A DNA stretch of 64,000 nt from Leptidea sinapis. Taxonomy: Eukaryota > Arthropoda > Insecta > Lepidoptera > Pieridae. The first letter of the stretch is position 1. The number at the start of each line of letters is the position of its first letter. Under the pieces are notes generated by a model. That model was not told the DNA's origin. It saw nothing but the letters and a program-made list of their open reading frames with translations, and searched no databases. Shown one piece after another: positions 12,401 through 21,916 of the stretch. The DNA lies in assembly GCF_905404315.1 (NCBI RefSeq), contig NC_066266.1, positions 3,355,501 to 3,419,500 of the forward strand. Direction: 5' to 3'. The position numbers and the translations under genes were made by a program.

Positions 12401-15400
12401 TGATTCTGTTTTGGGTCTGATAATTATATCTTGCTGCTTCGAATGCCGATGACAGCATGCGTCGCAAATATGTGGTGTCTCTCAGTGATTCTTACATCTT
12501 TGTGCCGTTTTGTGTCGAGACACATGGTAGTATGTGTTTACAAGCCTTAATAGGGCTACTGGTAACCCAAGCGCTGGCAGCTATTTTGGTCAACGGATCA
12601 GCTTAGCTATCAAACGCAGAAATGCTGCCAGTATTCTTGGTACACTTCCCCGTAATGATAGCTTTTATTTAATGTAATTATAGTATTATAAATATAGTAA
12701 TAATATTTGTTTTGTTTGTTTTCTTATATTTCAGTTCTTTAGGCTGGATGGCAAGAAGTTTTGTCTTACTTTCGTAGCTGACATCACTCACGATGATTTC
12801 AACTACATCACCACGGCTGCTGAAGACACCGTAGGCTTCTTGAGGAACTTTCTAAGGATGGGAAGGGGAGAGGATACCATGCTGCTGGTGTTTGGTGATC
12901 ATGAACCCAGGTGATGATGTTTTGACTTCAACTCTTATCTTAATAAGTAATCCGCGCATTTTCTGTTTCATATTTAATGCTAACGAGACAAGTAATATCT
13001 TCTAATGTAAGTATATTTATAGTTAGTAGTTGTATCTATAATTTTACCAGTGAGAGGCTCCTTTGCACAGGATGCCGGCTAGATTATGGGTACCACAACG
13101 GCGCCTATTTGTGCCGTGAAGCAGTAGTGTGTAAACATTACTGTCTTTCAGTCTGAAGGGCGCTGTAGCTAGTGAAATTACTGGGCAAATGAGACTGAAC
13201 ATATTATGTCTCACGGTGACGAGGGCAATTGTAGTGTCACTCAGAATTTTAGGGATTTAGAAGAATCCTGAGCGGCACTGCATTGTAATGGGTAGGGCTT
13301 ATCAATTACCATCAGCTGAACGCCCTGCTCGTCTCATTCCTTATTTTCATAAAATAATCTTAAGTGAAGATTTCTTTCCGCGCTGTTTATTTTGTGTCCG
13401 GGTGACTTACCTCTAGCCGACTAAGGGAGACACGCTCGAAGTTTTCACTGAAGTCTAACTAGTTATATGTCCCCAGATACGCCAAAGTGCGAGCCACATT
13501 GCAAGGTAGACTGGAAGAGCGGCTGCCACTGATGGCCATCCGTCTGCCCGACGCGCTACGGAGACGACATCCCCACGCTCAGGCCAGCCTAGAAGCAAAC
13601 GTGGACGTACTGACCACGGCGCATGACATACACGCGACTATTCTAGACGCCATGGATCTGAGGAAATACTGGAACCCCTACAGGATCAATGGCGCTGATC
13701 TGACTAGGGGGTTGACGTTGCTAGAAGAAGTAAGATGTATCAAATGGTACTTCAAATACGGCAGTAGGTCTGAGCTTTACACCGATACCAAGACTGCTAA
13801 ATGTTTTAGCAAAATTTTAAATTTAATTATTGGGTTAAAATGGTGAACGAAGCATTGTTTAAATTTATCGACACACTCACCATTATGATCATCAAATATA
13901 ATTGGTGGCAGCACTATCGCCTAACTGAACTCTTTTTTATTATTATGAGTAGGGGATTTAGATCCTACCCTCGTCTTCCTATGTCTAAAAAACAATGAGC
14001 TGTGGAAAAAAATCGATGCTACTGACTAGGAAACGTGTGCCGGGATTTAAATTGTATTCTCAAGACCTATTACTTTTAAGAAGCGTAGGATCCTCAGAGG
14101 GTCCAAGCAGGGCACGTCCTCTGCTTTGAGTGAAGGTGTTGATAACTGCATGCAACTTACGCGCTATAGAATCTCGTCATTCGTTTTGTTAATTGGCTTC
14201 TACTGGAATGCAGGTCTTTTTAAAGTGTGTTTTTATAGTCAGTACATCCAATTGTATGCACAGCACTTTCAACGTACCAACTCCAAGAACCTATATTGGG
14301 TTTCGCGCGCCTCTTCACAGAATGTGTTCTTCATTGGATTCACACATTAATGTCGATCTGTTTTCACACTCTTCTACTGTTTCATTTAAGAATAAGTTAA
14401 AACAACAATTACTGTCCTTACCTTACACCTTGTATCTTTATTCATTATTATACCCACTGGTATGTCTGTCGGTGTTTTGATTTATATAATATTGTGTATT
14501 CGCCTAAATATTCTATTGTTTACTTATCTTAACGTTCTGTTGTCATTTCTGTTTAATTGTATTATCTTTTGTGTTCTCAGTGAAACTATTCTAGGATTAT
14601 CCAATATTGTGTAATTTTTATATTTTCTTAACTGCTTTTTTTACTACAGTGTATGTATCTGTTTGTTTCCTTAATAAATAAATGAATTGAATTAACAAGT
14701 TTCTTCCATAAAAACAGAAGTGTCTTTCATATTAATTTCCATATATTGCTTACAGATTCCGAAAAACCGTTCGTGCAGTGAGGCGGGTATTGAGCCCCAC
14801 TGGTGTTCATGTCTTTCCTGGGAGAATGTACCACAAAATGACGTGATATACAACAGAACTGCTGAGTCACTTGTGGATTATATTAATTCACTCACAGAAT
14901 ATATGAGGTTACTGACAGAATATATTTTATCATCTACCTCTTATAATAATATATAAGTGGGTCTCTAAATGTCTGGGTATTAGTAGCAGACAACTTTAAT
15001 AAAGCCAATGACTAATTGACTATACACATACATGGACATTTCTTTCGCATTCTGATAGCGGAACCGAAAAAGTGTGCTTAAAGACAATGTAAGCACACTT
15101 CCCTCCTTATTGGAGTGTCAATAATTGTCTGTCCGAATCAAACCTGAACTGAATAAATGTTGTACATTGCTGCTTATTCACCAAGAATATTTTAAACAGC
15201 TGGAGTAAATGCGGCAATGTATAGATATAGCAGTCGAACCTTATTATGGTATAATTTGTTCCATATTTCGGCTTTGTTTCTATACGATGTAATTTGTCTT
15301 TATGTATAGAACGACATTGACTATAGCTGATATGAGTTAGAGACCAAAATAATGCGGCCAACAGTGTAATGATTGATGACCAAGGTATACGAGCGGGGCC

Positions 15401-18400
15401 TACGGTTGCAGATTAGTCTAAAAGCAAGTTAAAATATTGCGTAGAGTATGAAGTCCGAGGGCAGCATAATATTATATATGCTAGGTACCGTCCAAACCCG
15501 ATTTTAGGATAAAGTAGTTTCTCCTAGGCCAAATCAGTTTATCCTTTAGGCGTTTGTTTAAGCCGGTACAGACTAGGTTAAACTTATTTCTCCTTTAAAT
15601 AAATCACTTTTAAAGGATTAAAACGCGTGTAATTGTAACGGTTTTACATTAGATGTTTGCGTAAAGTTACATTTTTATTTTAGTTAACCCGACGTTTCAA
15701 GAGCTTTCCAGATCTCGTTTTCAGGGGGACTGCAGATGAAGTTTTTATTATTTCTCCTGTCGGCCTTGGGACAAAGAAGTATGAATAAGTAGTTACACTT
15801 CAGGATTAACTGGTTTGACCTAATCTATACTGATTCTACCTGGTTAATAACCTTATTTTTTTTTTGCGCGCCGGTTCAGCGTGATGGGCTGGGCAGCCAA
15901 TCTTGCCATCCCAACTCTTCAAGGTTCAAAGGGAGAGTCCTCGGTGACCCTAGGTATTTGACCCGGTGTGTACACTCCAGAATGATGTGTGCCGCCGTCT
16001 CTTCTGCGTCCATGCAGGCCCTGCACAGGGGATTGTTCGTGAAACCTTTTTTTTTAAAGATACTTGTTAAAAGTGCCATGACCCCTTATTTCTATTTCAG
16101 CCGGAATGATGATCGATCGCTATGACGATCGGTCCTGCGCTGCCCTCATCCAACTTATTCCGGCGATCGCCGGTCCATCTTGTGGGGGGCTACCATCACT
16201 ACGTCTTCCGGTACGTCGTCACCATTCGATGATTTTACTGCTCCAACGGCCATCTGTCCGTCGAGCCGAGTGCCCTACGCACTGCCATTTCATTGTCGCA
16301 ACCATCTGGGCTATGCTCGAGTTTCGATGATACGGTGATTAGATCTCGCAGGGAAACTCCGGGCATAGCCCTTTGTATCATAGGTGTCCTTTTGTGGGTG
16401 GCCTACCAAGATTACGTCTTCTCGTTACAACCATTTATTACATGAGCTATTTTACATACGCCCAAGGAGGGCCTGGGATTTTTACCAGCTTGCGGGAGAG
16501 CTCCAAGTCTATTGGAATATACTCGTTATAACGACCATAACCCTGGCTTGCTTGGGCATCAAGTAGTCTCAATCCGGAACGTACGTATCTTGTATGCGCT
16601 GGATCTAGGTGAAAATTTGAATTAGGAAGCCGGTGTAAGGAAAGATGAGAGGAGGACTTAGCAGAGCAGCAGCGATTCTTCCACCACGTGCCGGGTTGCG
16701 AATTTCCCTTTTTAGTTTGTAGGCGTTTTCTTTGAGTGGCCACTCTTTCTTCTTGGTCTCATTAATAGTAAAACTAGGGATCACAAGACACTTGACGAGA
16801 TCACACGTAAGGAGACGAATTAATGAGTTATCACGGCGGTTGATAAGTTCAATACTAATTACTCCTCGCGGAACGCAACGATCAGCTGCGCTCGCACTAC
16901 TCCATAAGAGGGAGGGAGAGGGTGCAGGTGGGAAAGAGAAGGAATTAGTGCAACTCTTTGTACACCCACAATATTTAATTTATTAATAAATTAATTAATT
17001 ATTGCGGTGACTGTTTCACTATTTATAAAAACCCTTTAGGCATATTTGGCCTAAATATATCTTCTGTACTTTCAGATCACAATGTGCGATTCGTACTCTA
17101 ACCAGTATAGAGTGGGTTATGCGACAGCGTGTTAACAACGGCGTGTTGACGTTTATGGAGGCAAAAGACGCTGATAAATATGAGGGGAAGTTCGGAGACA
17201 AACTGCGGCCTGCAAAGGAGAACTATCAGGTCAAGGTGAGAGTATGTTTTTACTTTTCTACAAGAATTGAATCGATCAATTCTGACCGGAGAGCAACCGA
17301 TTTCAGGCATTAAAATAATGTACATGGTGAGAGATTGTGGATTCCTCTTTTATGGAAGGTGAGCACAAGCGACCGTACGGGTCACCTGATATTAAGTGAT
17401 CACCGCCGCCATTCTCTTGCAACACCAGAGGAGTCACAGGAGCGTTGTGTTGCCTTTTTAGAAAAGTGTACGTGCTTTTTTCAGTACACTACTATTTATC
17501 AAAATAAAAGCCTTATTTGAGGAATATAATAAGATGTAATGCAAATTTTATTTGTTTTATGAAGCTACTACTAAAACTGCGCGCGTATGTTGCGCCTCAA
17601 AAATAAATGGGAGCGCGTATAAATAATCAAGTGAAGGAACGAGGTTATGATATTTGAGACGTGTCGTCATTATGTTTCAGTTTATAGGGCCAATGGCCAA
17701 AGTTATTGCGTTATTTTTAATAAGAATCAAAAATGATATACATATAAATACAATGCGTACTTATGCACGCAAAGTCATACTTTTTTCGCGTGACAAAACA
17801 AAATCCCCAAAAAGAATTATGCCTCGTGCTATTTTACGTTCGTAGAATGAACAATATTGTTATAAAGAAGGTATTAAATAAAATACAACCAATGACAATA
17901 TATTATAACGCACTTTTTTTTACAATTGGTCTAGTTGACCATCTTATGTCAGGATATCGAGTTTGGGTGTCAGTGTTTTTTTTATTAGAATAAGGGACGA
18001 GACGAGCAGGACGTTCAGCTGATGGAAATTGATACGCTCTGCCCATTACAGTGTCGCTCAGGATTCTTGAAAATCCCAAAAATTGTACAAGTGAACGGCA
18101 CTACAATTGCGCTCGTCACCTTAAGACATAAGATGTATAGTCTCATTTGCCCAGTAATTTCACTAGCTACCTATAGACCGAAACATAGTAATGCATACAT
18201 ATTACTGCCTAACTGCATAAAAAGGATCCGTTGTGGTACCCATAATCTAGCAAGCACCCTGTGCGAAGGAACCTCCCACTGGTTATTGTAAGTGTGCACG
18301 CGCACCGTAAGAATTCACTCTGACATTTTTTCACTAACGAACCAAATAATTTTTTTTTTTAAATTTTGATTTGCGGATTCAGGAACAAGTCAATTAACTA

Positions 18401-19904
18401 TATTTTTTTATGAAAATAAGGACGAGACAAGCAGGACGTTCTGCTGATGGTAAATGATTCGCCCTGCCCATTACAATATAGTGCCGCTCAGGATTCTTAT
18501 AAAACCCTAAAAATCCTGAGCAGCACTACAACTGCGCTCGTCACCTTGAAACTCACTAGCTACGGCGCCCTTCGGACCGAAACACAGTAATGCTTATACA
18601 TAACTACTTCACGGCAGAAATAGGCGCCGTTGCGGTACCCATAATCTAGCCGGCATCCTGTGCAAAGGAGGCTCCCTATATAATTTCCTTTCTTCGTCAA
18701 ATCGCCGAAAGAGCTTCTGCTGCCGAAGAGGCGCGAGTGTAGACGTCACCGAAGCCGTCTGCGGCGCCATCGTAATGACACATGGACTGAGGAATAGAGT
18801 AAAAGCGACTAGCTGTAATGGTAATGTTGTCATTTCTTATCAGATAACAGTGGGCCCGGGTAGCGGCGTGTACGAAGCTTCCATGAGCTACGTTGTTAAA
18901 GAAGACAAATTCTATCTGGACTCCCGGGATATCTCCAGGACTAACGCGTAAGTTAATTCCCTGTAAGAAACCTGCACATAAATATTTTAAGCATACTATA
19001 GAAAGACGTCAACTGCTGGATAAAATCTCTACGGCGCGAACAATCGGTCCAGCGCTGCCCTCATCCAACCTATTCTGGCGATCTTTACCAGATCGTCAGT
19101 CCATCTTGTGTGGGGGGCCTACTAACACTGCGTCTTCCGGAACGTAGTCGCCATTCGAGGACTTTATTGACCCAACGGCCATCTGTCCTTCAAGCTATGT
19201 GCCCTGCCCACTGTGACTTCACTTTCGCAATCATTTGGGCTATGTTAATGACTTTGGTTCTCCTACTGATCTCCTCATTTCTGATTCGTTCTCGTAGGGA
19301 AATTAAAATTATCATGATTCAGAATCATAATGCTTAAGAGACCGCAGGGGGATTTCCTAAACATTTTGTCGACCTTAGGTACAAAGCTTTAAATAAATAC
19401 ATAATATTATGAATTCGAAAACCAAATATATATTGGTACGGTAACATATTAGTCTTACCAGGTGGGAGGCTCCTATGCACAGGATACCGGCTAGATTATG
19501 GGTACCACAACGGCGTCTATTTCTGCCGTGAAGCAATAATGTGTAAGCATTATTGTGTTTGGTCTGAAGGGCGCCGTAGCTAGTGAAATTACTGGACAAA
19601 TGAGACTTAACATCTTATGTCTAAATGTGACGAGCACAATTGTAGTGGCGCTCAGAGTTTTTGAGTTTTTCACGGCTCCTGAGCGGCACTGCATTGTAAT
19701 GGGCAGGGCGTATCAATTGTCACCGGCTGTATGTCCTGCTCGTCTCGTCCCTTGCTGTCCTAGTGTCGAAAGTTAACAGTTCTGCCTGTTACTTTTCTTA
19801 AATGATATTCATTTTTTTTTTTTTTCAGATACAACCAAGAACCAAGTTGCATTAGCAAGTATCACCCTCACCTCAACATGTATTGTTATTGTACGAATAA
19901 TTAG
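3103..19904 (+). CDS. DUF229 (alkaline phosphatase/sulfatase-superfamily) membrane-anchored protein, 13 coding exons, one frameshift
   Basis: Coding exons: 3103-3221, 4880-4894, 7090-7243, 8372-8565, 10115-10332, 11082-11234, 11587-11797, 12735-12910, 13477-13729, 14756-14907, 17076-17235, 18844-18947 and 19829-19904. All junctions are AG/GT and every intron phase agrees. The protein is about 661 residues, the usual DUF229 size. Residues 1-26 (MWFLSRRLHFALYIVLVV...) form a short basic N-terminus plus one membrane span, so I infer a type II anchor with a lumenal or extracellular domain. Family signatures: CEIPKLDPF and W-V-K-C-N near 60-96; YNILMVCFDSTSRNGFIRRM (~200, the putative metal/nucleophile Asp-Ser site); FGDHEPR (~409, second metal-binding site); SCSEAGIEPHWCSC (~505); and a Cys-rich end SISKYHP...YCYCTNN. 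Substrate and reaction are unknown for this family. An acceptor at 3086 implies a non-coding upstream exon that I could not place. The net length is 3n+2 because of a shift inside exon 10115-10332, so the copy is either newly broken or mis-assembled by one base. Confidence 0.85.
3270..3400 (+). repeat. Left-end fragment of the TIR element at 1428-2080
   Basis: Shares CCCACGATxATAATGCTACC, TTATTACAAGGTAATGCACC and the following CCTCAAATTATGA block with 1461-1640. It carries only one of the three 32-bp units. Confidence 0.6.
3465..3655 (+). repeat. tRNA-derived SINE family B, degraded copy
   Basis: Contains ACATTGTTT tail blocks and a tRNA-like middle ending CGCATCGTTCAT, with a damaged B box. 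Better copies are at 10555-10940 and 39640-39968. Confidence 0.55.
3833..4100. repeat. Inverted-repeat pair (possible small MITE)
   Basis: TGGACGTAATTCATGAAAAACGTTCCAAGCCAC at 3834-3867 is nearly the reverse complement of 4059-4095. The two arms lie about 230 bp apart. No second copy of the element was noticed. Confidence 0.4.
4373..4800 (-). mobile_element. Truncated non-LTR retrotransposon, C-terminal reverse-transcriptase region
   Basis: The minus strand reads HYYNTRNKGLLV, then VPATVQALSINKFKCFIKKW and YYSTAEYLND. This pattern is typical of the C-terminal tail of insect Jockey/CR1-type ORF2 proteins. Stops interrupt it. The end toward 4373 is the 3' terminus. Confidence 0.6.
4880..4894 (+). 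CDS. 15-nt microexon of the DUF229 gene
   Basis: It lies between a strong acceptor (TTTTGTTTTCAG ending at 4879) and a strong donor (GTAAGT at 4895). The 15 bases keep phase with the exons on either side and change Arg-Ser into R-K-R-V-I-E-S, giving ...ITRRKRVIESLEKRLEEIL. Skipping it also keeps the frame, so it could be alternatively spliced just after the membrane anchor. The splice signals are clear; use is inferred. Confidence 0.6.
   Translation, partial: KACD
4917..5226 (+). repeat. SINE-like family A, copy 2 (full length)
   Basis: Starts TTACCAGTAGGAGGCTCC and ends CATAAAAAAAATT. The hairpin arms CCGCTCAGAATT and AATTCTGAGCGG are both intact. It sits 22 bp downstream of the DUF229 microexon, inside the intron. 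Confidence 0.85.
5350..5461 (+). repeat. LINE family K 3' end fragment
   Basis: GATTGTGGGCGGCGGTGATC, then ACTTAACAACAGGTGACCCG, ending TCCATAAAAAAAA. These are the last ~110 bp of the family seen more fully at 49200-49494. Confidence 0.65.
5462..6183. other. Intron sequence, nothing recognised
   Basis: AT-rich intron sequence of the DUF229 gene. The minus frame at 5604-5840 is not supported by splice sites or composition. No repeat partner was noticed in the window. Confidence 0.5.
6184..6383 (+). repeat. Repeat N (three copies in window)
   Basis: Landmarks GCACGCACACTAACACA and GGCCTGTTTTCATCGGTTG recur at 48493-48656. They are inverted at 45018-45200, where the end TCTATCTAGACGTATAAATT is also shared. 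Unclassified non-coding repeat. Confidence 0.6.
6374..6860 (-). mobile_element. hAT-family transposase remnant (ZBED5/SCAND3-like)
   Basis: The minus strand at 6796-6467 reads ELETTSKRIDVMNTISEYF, then SWEKLVGFCTDGA and CIIHRQALASKTLPDSLR. These are signature blocks of the hAT-derived ZBED5/SCAND3 transposase core (CTDGA and C-x2-HRQ). The piece is internal and short of the ~600-residue enzyme. The flanking GCGGTTCCCAACCTTTTCTT at 6378 resembles hAT-type element ends. Not a host gene. Confidence 0.75.
7378..7689. mobile_element. MITE family G, copy 1
   Basis: Starts ACGGCCGTTCCTAATATTC and ends ATAGTATATTGGCAACGGCCGTT, so the ends are inverted repeats. TTAA lies on both sides if the TIR is taken as CGGCCG. 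Other copies are at 37434-37736 (inverted) and 53801-54097. Non-coding. Confidence 0.75.
8064..8300 (-). repeat. tRNA-derived SINE family B
   Basis: The reverse strand holds the B-box stretch GGTTCGAGTCCCGTATCGTT and the downstream tail with AACAAATTGTTTA. The A-box half is mutated. Confidence 0.6.
8630..8878 (-). repeat. SINE-like family A, copy 3
   Basis: Reverse orientation. The A-tail side is AAATAAGGGACGAGACGAGC, and it ends near ATAATCTAACCGG. The outermost head is missing. Confidence 0.8.
8880..9420. other. Intron sequence, nothing recognised
   Basis: AT-rich intron of the DUF229 gene. The exon-like stretch at 8934-8996 (acceptor, then GCCACCATG) reaches TGA within 18 codons and is not needed by the gene model. 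Confidence 0.4.
9427..9821 (+). repeat. AT microsatellite plus repeat family E
   Basis: (AT)n at 9427-9450 abuts a repeat starting ACTAGCTGATCGGACAG. The repeat runs through ATATTTCAAAACATCAAGAA and GGAGTCCATCGCGGACAAAC to TATATATAATATTAAGAT. Other copies are at 38961-39260, 47062-47360, 50314-50662 and 54859-55145 (inverted). It looks like a LINE-type 3' region; no protein seen. Confidence 0.7.
9830..9990 (-). repeat. Repeat related to 19936-20130
   Basis: The reverse complement of CCGCTTCACTGGGTGAATTT and GTTGTAGTTTCATGGCGATA-like blocks matches the start of the repeat at 19936. Confidence 0.5.
10115..10332 (+). CDS. DUF229 exon with internal frameshift
   Basis: The first part reads S-RPYFIDLFPHDGEAM in the frame set by the upstream exon. 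If continued, that frame meets TAA at 10227. The second part, KTYNILMVCFDSTSRNGF, carries the family's conserved site and joins the downstream exon in phase. It is in a frame that needs one extra base (or two fewer). The shift must lie between about 10150 and 10215. No plausible intron fits inside. Confidence 0.75.
10384..10462 (+). mobile_element. LINE reverse-transcriptase C-terminal fragment
   Basis: GGAATACGTCGGATGAGGGC and CTTTGGGGGAGACCTTT correspond to the IR-W-MRAA...LWKSLGEAF end of the ORF2 seen inverted at 11815-12000, 16090-16375 and 18995-19320. Confidence 0.65.
10555..10940 (+). repeat. tRNA-derived SINE family B with inverted 5' arm
   Basis: The tRNA-like body at 10775-10850 has A box TGGCTCAGTTGGAAAGAGC and B box GGTTCGAGTCCCGC. 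It is followed by a tail ending AACAAATTGTTTATA. The ~145 bp before the body (10555-10700) are the reverse complement of the segment that precedes the body at 39640-39780. Here the tail sequence therefore flanks the body as an inverted repeat. Confidence 0.7.
11815..12000 (-). mobile_element. LINE ORF2 C-terminal fragment
   Basis: The minus strand encodes the GRRSVGRPPTRW-, QDRS- and EAFVQQWTSSG-type end of an endonuclease/reverse-transcriptase polyprotein, with CAGCCGGAAGACGTCCACC as its terminal part. Decayed. Confidence 0.65.
12160..12400 (-). mobile_element. LINE reverse-transcriptase fragment with FADD box
   Basis: The minus strand reads MNWEEYGMRINGEHL, then, after a frame change, GFADDLILFCG. 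This is the catalytic F-A-D-D block that follows the 'INGE-L-HLRFADD' spacing of non-LTR reverse transcriptases. Frameshifted remnant. Confidence 0.6.
12480..12680 (+). mobile_element. LINE 3' coding end
   Basis: Plus strand SDSYIFVPFCVETHG and a TGNPSAGSYF-QRISLAIKR-AS-like block (in shifting frames) match the better copy at 43376-43640 on the minus strand. Decayed C-terminus of a non-LTR element ORF2. Confidence 0.55.
13044..13354 (+). repeat. SINE-like family A, copy 4 (full length)
   Basis: TTACCAGTGAGAGGCTCC to TTCATAAAA. It lies in the intron between exons 12735-12910 and 13477-13729 of the DUF229 gene. Confidence 0.85.
14040..14695 (+). mobile_element. Probable LINE 3' region
   Basis: Plus strand DLFSHSSTVSFKNKLKQQLL resembles the end of Jockey/CR1-type ORF2 proteins. 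The segment ends TAAATAAATGAATTGAATT, a simple tail. It fills the intron between DUF229 exons 13729 and 14756. Confidence 0.45.
15020..15345. repeat. Repeat L, inverted partner of 22845-23135
   Basis: Shares TCTGATAGCGGAAC, AAGTGTGCTTA, TTGCTGCTTATT, CAAGAATA and GCGGCAATGTATA, in reverse orientation, with 22845-23135. Non-coding; class unknown. Confidence 0.6.
15862..16082 (-). mobile_element. LINE ORF2 C-terminal fragment (C-x2-C...H...C motif)
   Basis: The minus strand reads NNPLCRACMDAEETAAHIIL, then ECTHRVKYLGSPRTL and LEELGWQDWL. This is the zinc-knuckle-like end of a non-LTR retrotransposon. It is related to 31660-32000, where the block is SPRCRGC and VTHVILECA. Confidence 0.75.
16090..16375 (-). 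mobile_element. LINE ORF2 C-terminal fragment
   Basis: Same family as 18995-19320 and 11815-12000. ATCGATCGCTATGACGATCG, GTCCATCTTGTGGGG and GCATAGCCC landmarks are present. It abuts the different LINE at 15862-16082. Confidence 0.65.
16380..17075. other. Intron sequence, unclassified
   Basis: The first ~350 bases are GC-richer and may be an old retroelement (open frame 16743-16447 on the minus strand, no recognised domain). The rest is plain AT-rich intron before exon 17076. Confidence 0.35.
17358..17478 (-). repeat. LINE family K fragment
   Basis: Reverse strand of the family's last ~120 bp (GTACGGGTCACCTGATATTA, AAGTGATCACCGCCGCC, ACACCAGAGGAGTCACAGG). Confidence 0.65.
17976..18285 (-). 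repeat. SINE-like family A, copy 5 (full length)
   Basis: AATAAGGGACGAGACGAGC to ACCTCCCACTGGTTA. One hairpin arm is changed to GTGAACGGCACT. Confidence 0.8.
18403..18676 (-). repeat. SINE-like family A, copy 6
   Basis: TTTTTATGAAAATAAGGACG to TGTGCAAAGGAGGCTCCC. Same orientation as copy 5 and only 118 bp away. Confidence 0.8.
18995..19320 (-). mobile_element. LINE ORF2 C-terminal fragment
   Basis: Best-preserved copy of this family. The reverse strand encodes blocks like RRTKVTDIAQ, W-HIA-RTDG and GRP-TRWTDDLVKIAG. It lies in the last intron of the DUF229 gene. Confidence 0.7.
19455..19754 (+). repeat. SINE-like family A, copy 7
   Basis: TTACCAGGTGGGAGGCTCC to CGTCTCGTCCCTTG. It lies ~75 bp before the last DUF229 exon and lacks a clear A-tail. 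Confidence 0.8.
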
Positions 19905-19935
19905 GTTTAATTTGTGAATGCACATGTCTATATAA

Positions 19936-20443
19936 ATTTACTAGCCGTTCCTGTCCGCTTCACTGGGTGAATTTTAAAAGGAAATAAATCAATGAAGGAA
20001 CTTTGGAATTCAAAAAATAATTATCCATAAACCATCTAAGATAAATTTCGCATCGAATGGTTGTAGTTTCATGTTGATACGATCAGTGGCCTCAAACAAA
20101 GACCATTTTTATTATTATATTCTAGTGGACCCGACAGACGTTGTCCTGTACACACGTCTTAAATTTGTAAAATCGGTCCAGCCGTTAGGAAGAGTTCACT
20201 AACATGCACATGAGCAGGAGAATTATATTGTATGGACGGAAATGAGAATCTAAACCAATCTCGAATTCACTGGAACACACAAAAAATCATAAAAATCGGT
20301 GCAGCCGTTAAGGAGGTAGTTCAATTGTGAATCTAAACCATTCTCGAATCCATGTGAAGCCACTCAGAAAGTTTCATTAAAATCGGTCCAGCCGTTTAGG
20401 AGGAGTTCAGTTACAACAGACGCACAAAAGAAATATATATTAT
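19936..20443 (+). repeat. Compound LINE-like 3' repeat
   Basis: Contains three variants of AAAATCGGTCCAGCCGTT followed by GAGGAGTTCA, each a typical 3' motif of insect non-LTR repeats, and an internal GACCCGACAGACGTTGTCC start. It appears to be two or three truncated copies stacked. Confidence 0.5.
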
Positions 20444-20764
20444 ACTAGCTGACCCAGCAAACGTTGTATTGCCGATATTAAAATCACGATACAAAACTAA
20501 CTGTTGATCGTAGATGGGTGAAAAAGTTAAAGTTGTATGTATTGTTTAATGCTGACTCATAATCAAACAAATTAAAAAAAAATGTCAAAAAAATAAAATA
20601 ATAAATTGGCGTGGACCACCCCTAACATTTAGGGGGATGAAAAATAGATGTTGTCCGATTCTCAGACCTACCCAATATGCACTCAAAATTTCATGAGAAT
20701 CGGTCAAGCGAGTTCGAAGGAGTTTAACTACAAACACCGCGACATGAGAATTTTATATATTAGA
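20444..20764 (+). repeat. Repeat family D, copy 1
   Basis: CTAGCTGACCCAGCAAACG to GAATTTTATATATTAGA, with CGATTCTCAGACCTACCCAA and CATGAGAATCGGTCAAGC in the body. Other copies: 34727-35040, 52530-52790 (inverted), 54448-54765. Confidence 0.7.
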
Positions 20765-21048
20765 TTGAGATATAGAAGATATTTGAAACCATAGACTAAG
20801 GTTGCGATGTATAGAACGTACTTAGACTATGCTCAGACTTTACTTACGATAAACTAAGCTGAGTGTAATATTCCTTTATATCGTTTTTATAGTCATAAAA
20901 CAACCTTAACTATGCTGAGCCCAAGCTAATACAGCCCGATACAAAAGTCAGGTTCGCGTTATAACACACTCAGCAAAGTTTTACATAAGTAAAGTCTGAG
21001 CATAGTAAGCTCAATAGATCGAAGCCTTAGAATAACGTATAATATTAA

Positions 21049-21330
21049 TATAATAATAATATTGACACACTTTTAACACAAATTATCTTGCTCCAAGTTA
21101 AGCGTATATAGCCTGTGTTATGGGTTACAAGACAATGATATATTTAATACAGTATACTTACTTAAACATACATAAATACGTATAAACATACATAAATACA
21201 TTTAAACATCCATGACTCGGAAACATACAGCCATATTCATCATATATAAATGCTTGCACCTACCGGGATTCAAAGCCGGGACCTCTAGCTTAGTAGGTAG
21301 GATCGCTAACCACTCGGCTATACAGGTCGT
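21049..21330 (-). repeat. tRNA-derived SINE family C with TTA-repeat tail
   Basis: The tRNA-like head (reverse strand) has A box TAGCCGAGTGGTTAGCG and a B-box stretch ending GGTAGGTGCAAGC. The tail ends AATATTATTATTA. A fuller plus-strand copy is at 35376-35639. Confidence 0.75.
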
Positions 21331-21373
21331 CTACGCATAGATGACCTCACAGCATGATGCGTTTGCCAGTGGT

Positions 21374-21640
21374 TTAATTATACAAATGATTTAAGTTTTC
21401 TTTAGTGTTAATTCCGCCAATATTTGTTTTTAAAACAATTCGACACGTGGCATCCTCAGGACGTGTTGTCTCGCCAAAATCTGGCACGAGGCTAATATTG
21501 TCTCTAATTTAGAGATAACACGTCCTGAGGATGCCTCGTGTAGAGGCGAAACACGTGTTGAATTGTTTTAAAAACAAATATTGGCGGAATTAACACTAAA
21601 ACTTAAATCATTTGTATAATTATGGATTTCCGCAAAGTAA
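21374..21640. mobile_element. Foldback element J, copy 1
   Basis: The left arm 21374-21450 (TTAATTCCGCCAATATTTGT block) and right arm 21560-21626 are near-perfect inverted repeats. The centre contains a second inverted pair around ACGTGTTGTCTCGCC. Related copies are at 56296-56530 and 61283-61500. No protein. Confidence 0.75.
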
Positions 21641-21916
21641 CGCCTAATTCAATAAATTTTCATTAATAAAAGTGGTTTAATTCTAATTCCAAGTGTATGA
21701 CTGTTTACGATTTGTCAATCAAATTCAACAACAACGGTAACATTAACAATAGATTCGCTTTCCCATAGAGACCGTCAGAGACATAATTCTTTCTTGCACG
21801 CTTCGTTCGTTTATACGTCAGTATGTCAGTGATGAATAGAAGAGTACTCAATATAATCGTATGTACCTTTAAAAGTTACTAAAAACTCATTGTTGATACA
21901 CACGGGTACAGCTATC

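Noticed and set aside
15655..15760. Stretch around GACGTTTCAAGAGCTTTCCA considered as part of a gene
   Set aside because: Looks like dispersed repeat sequence and has no open frame of note.
16447..16743. 98-codon minus-strand frame
   Set aside because: No recognised domain; it lies next to two LINE fragments and is probably old retroelement sequence.
17098..17325. Minus-strand frames overlapping exon 17076-17235
   Set aside because: Shadow of the DUF229 exon, whose plus-strand reading QCAIRTLTSIEWVM is in phase with both neighbours.
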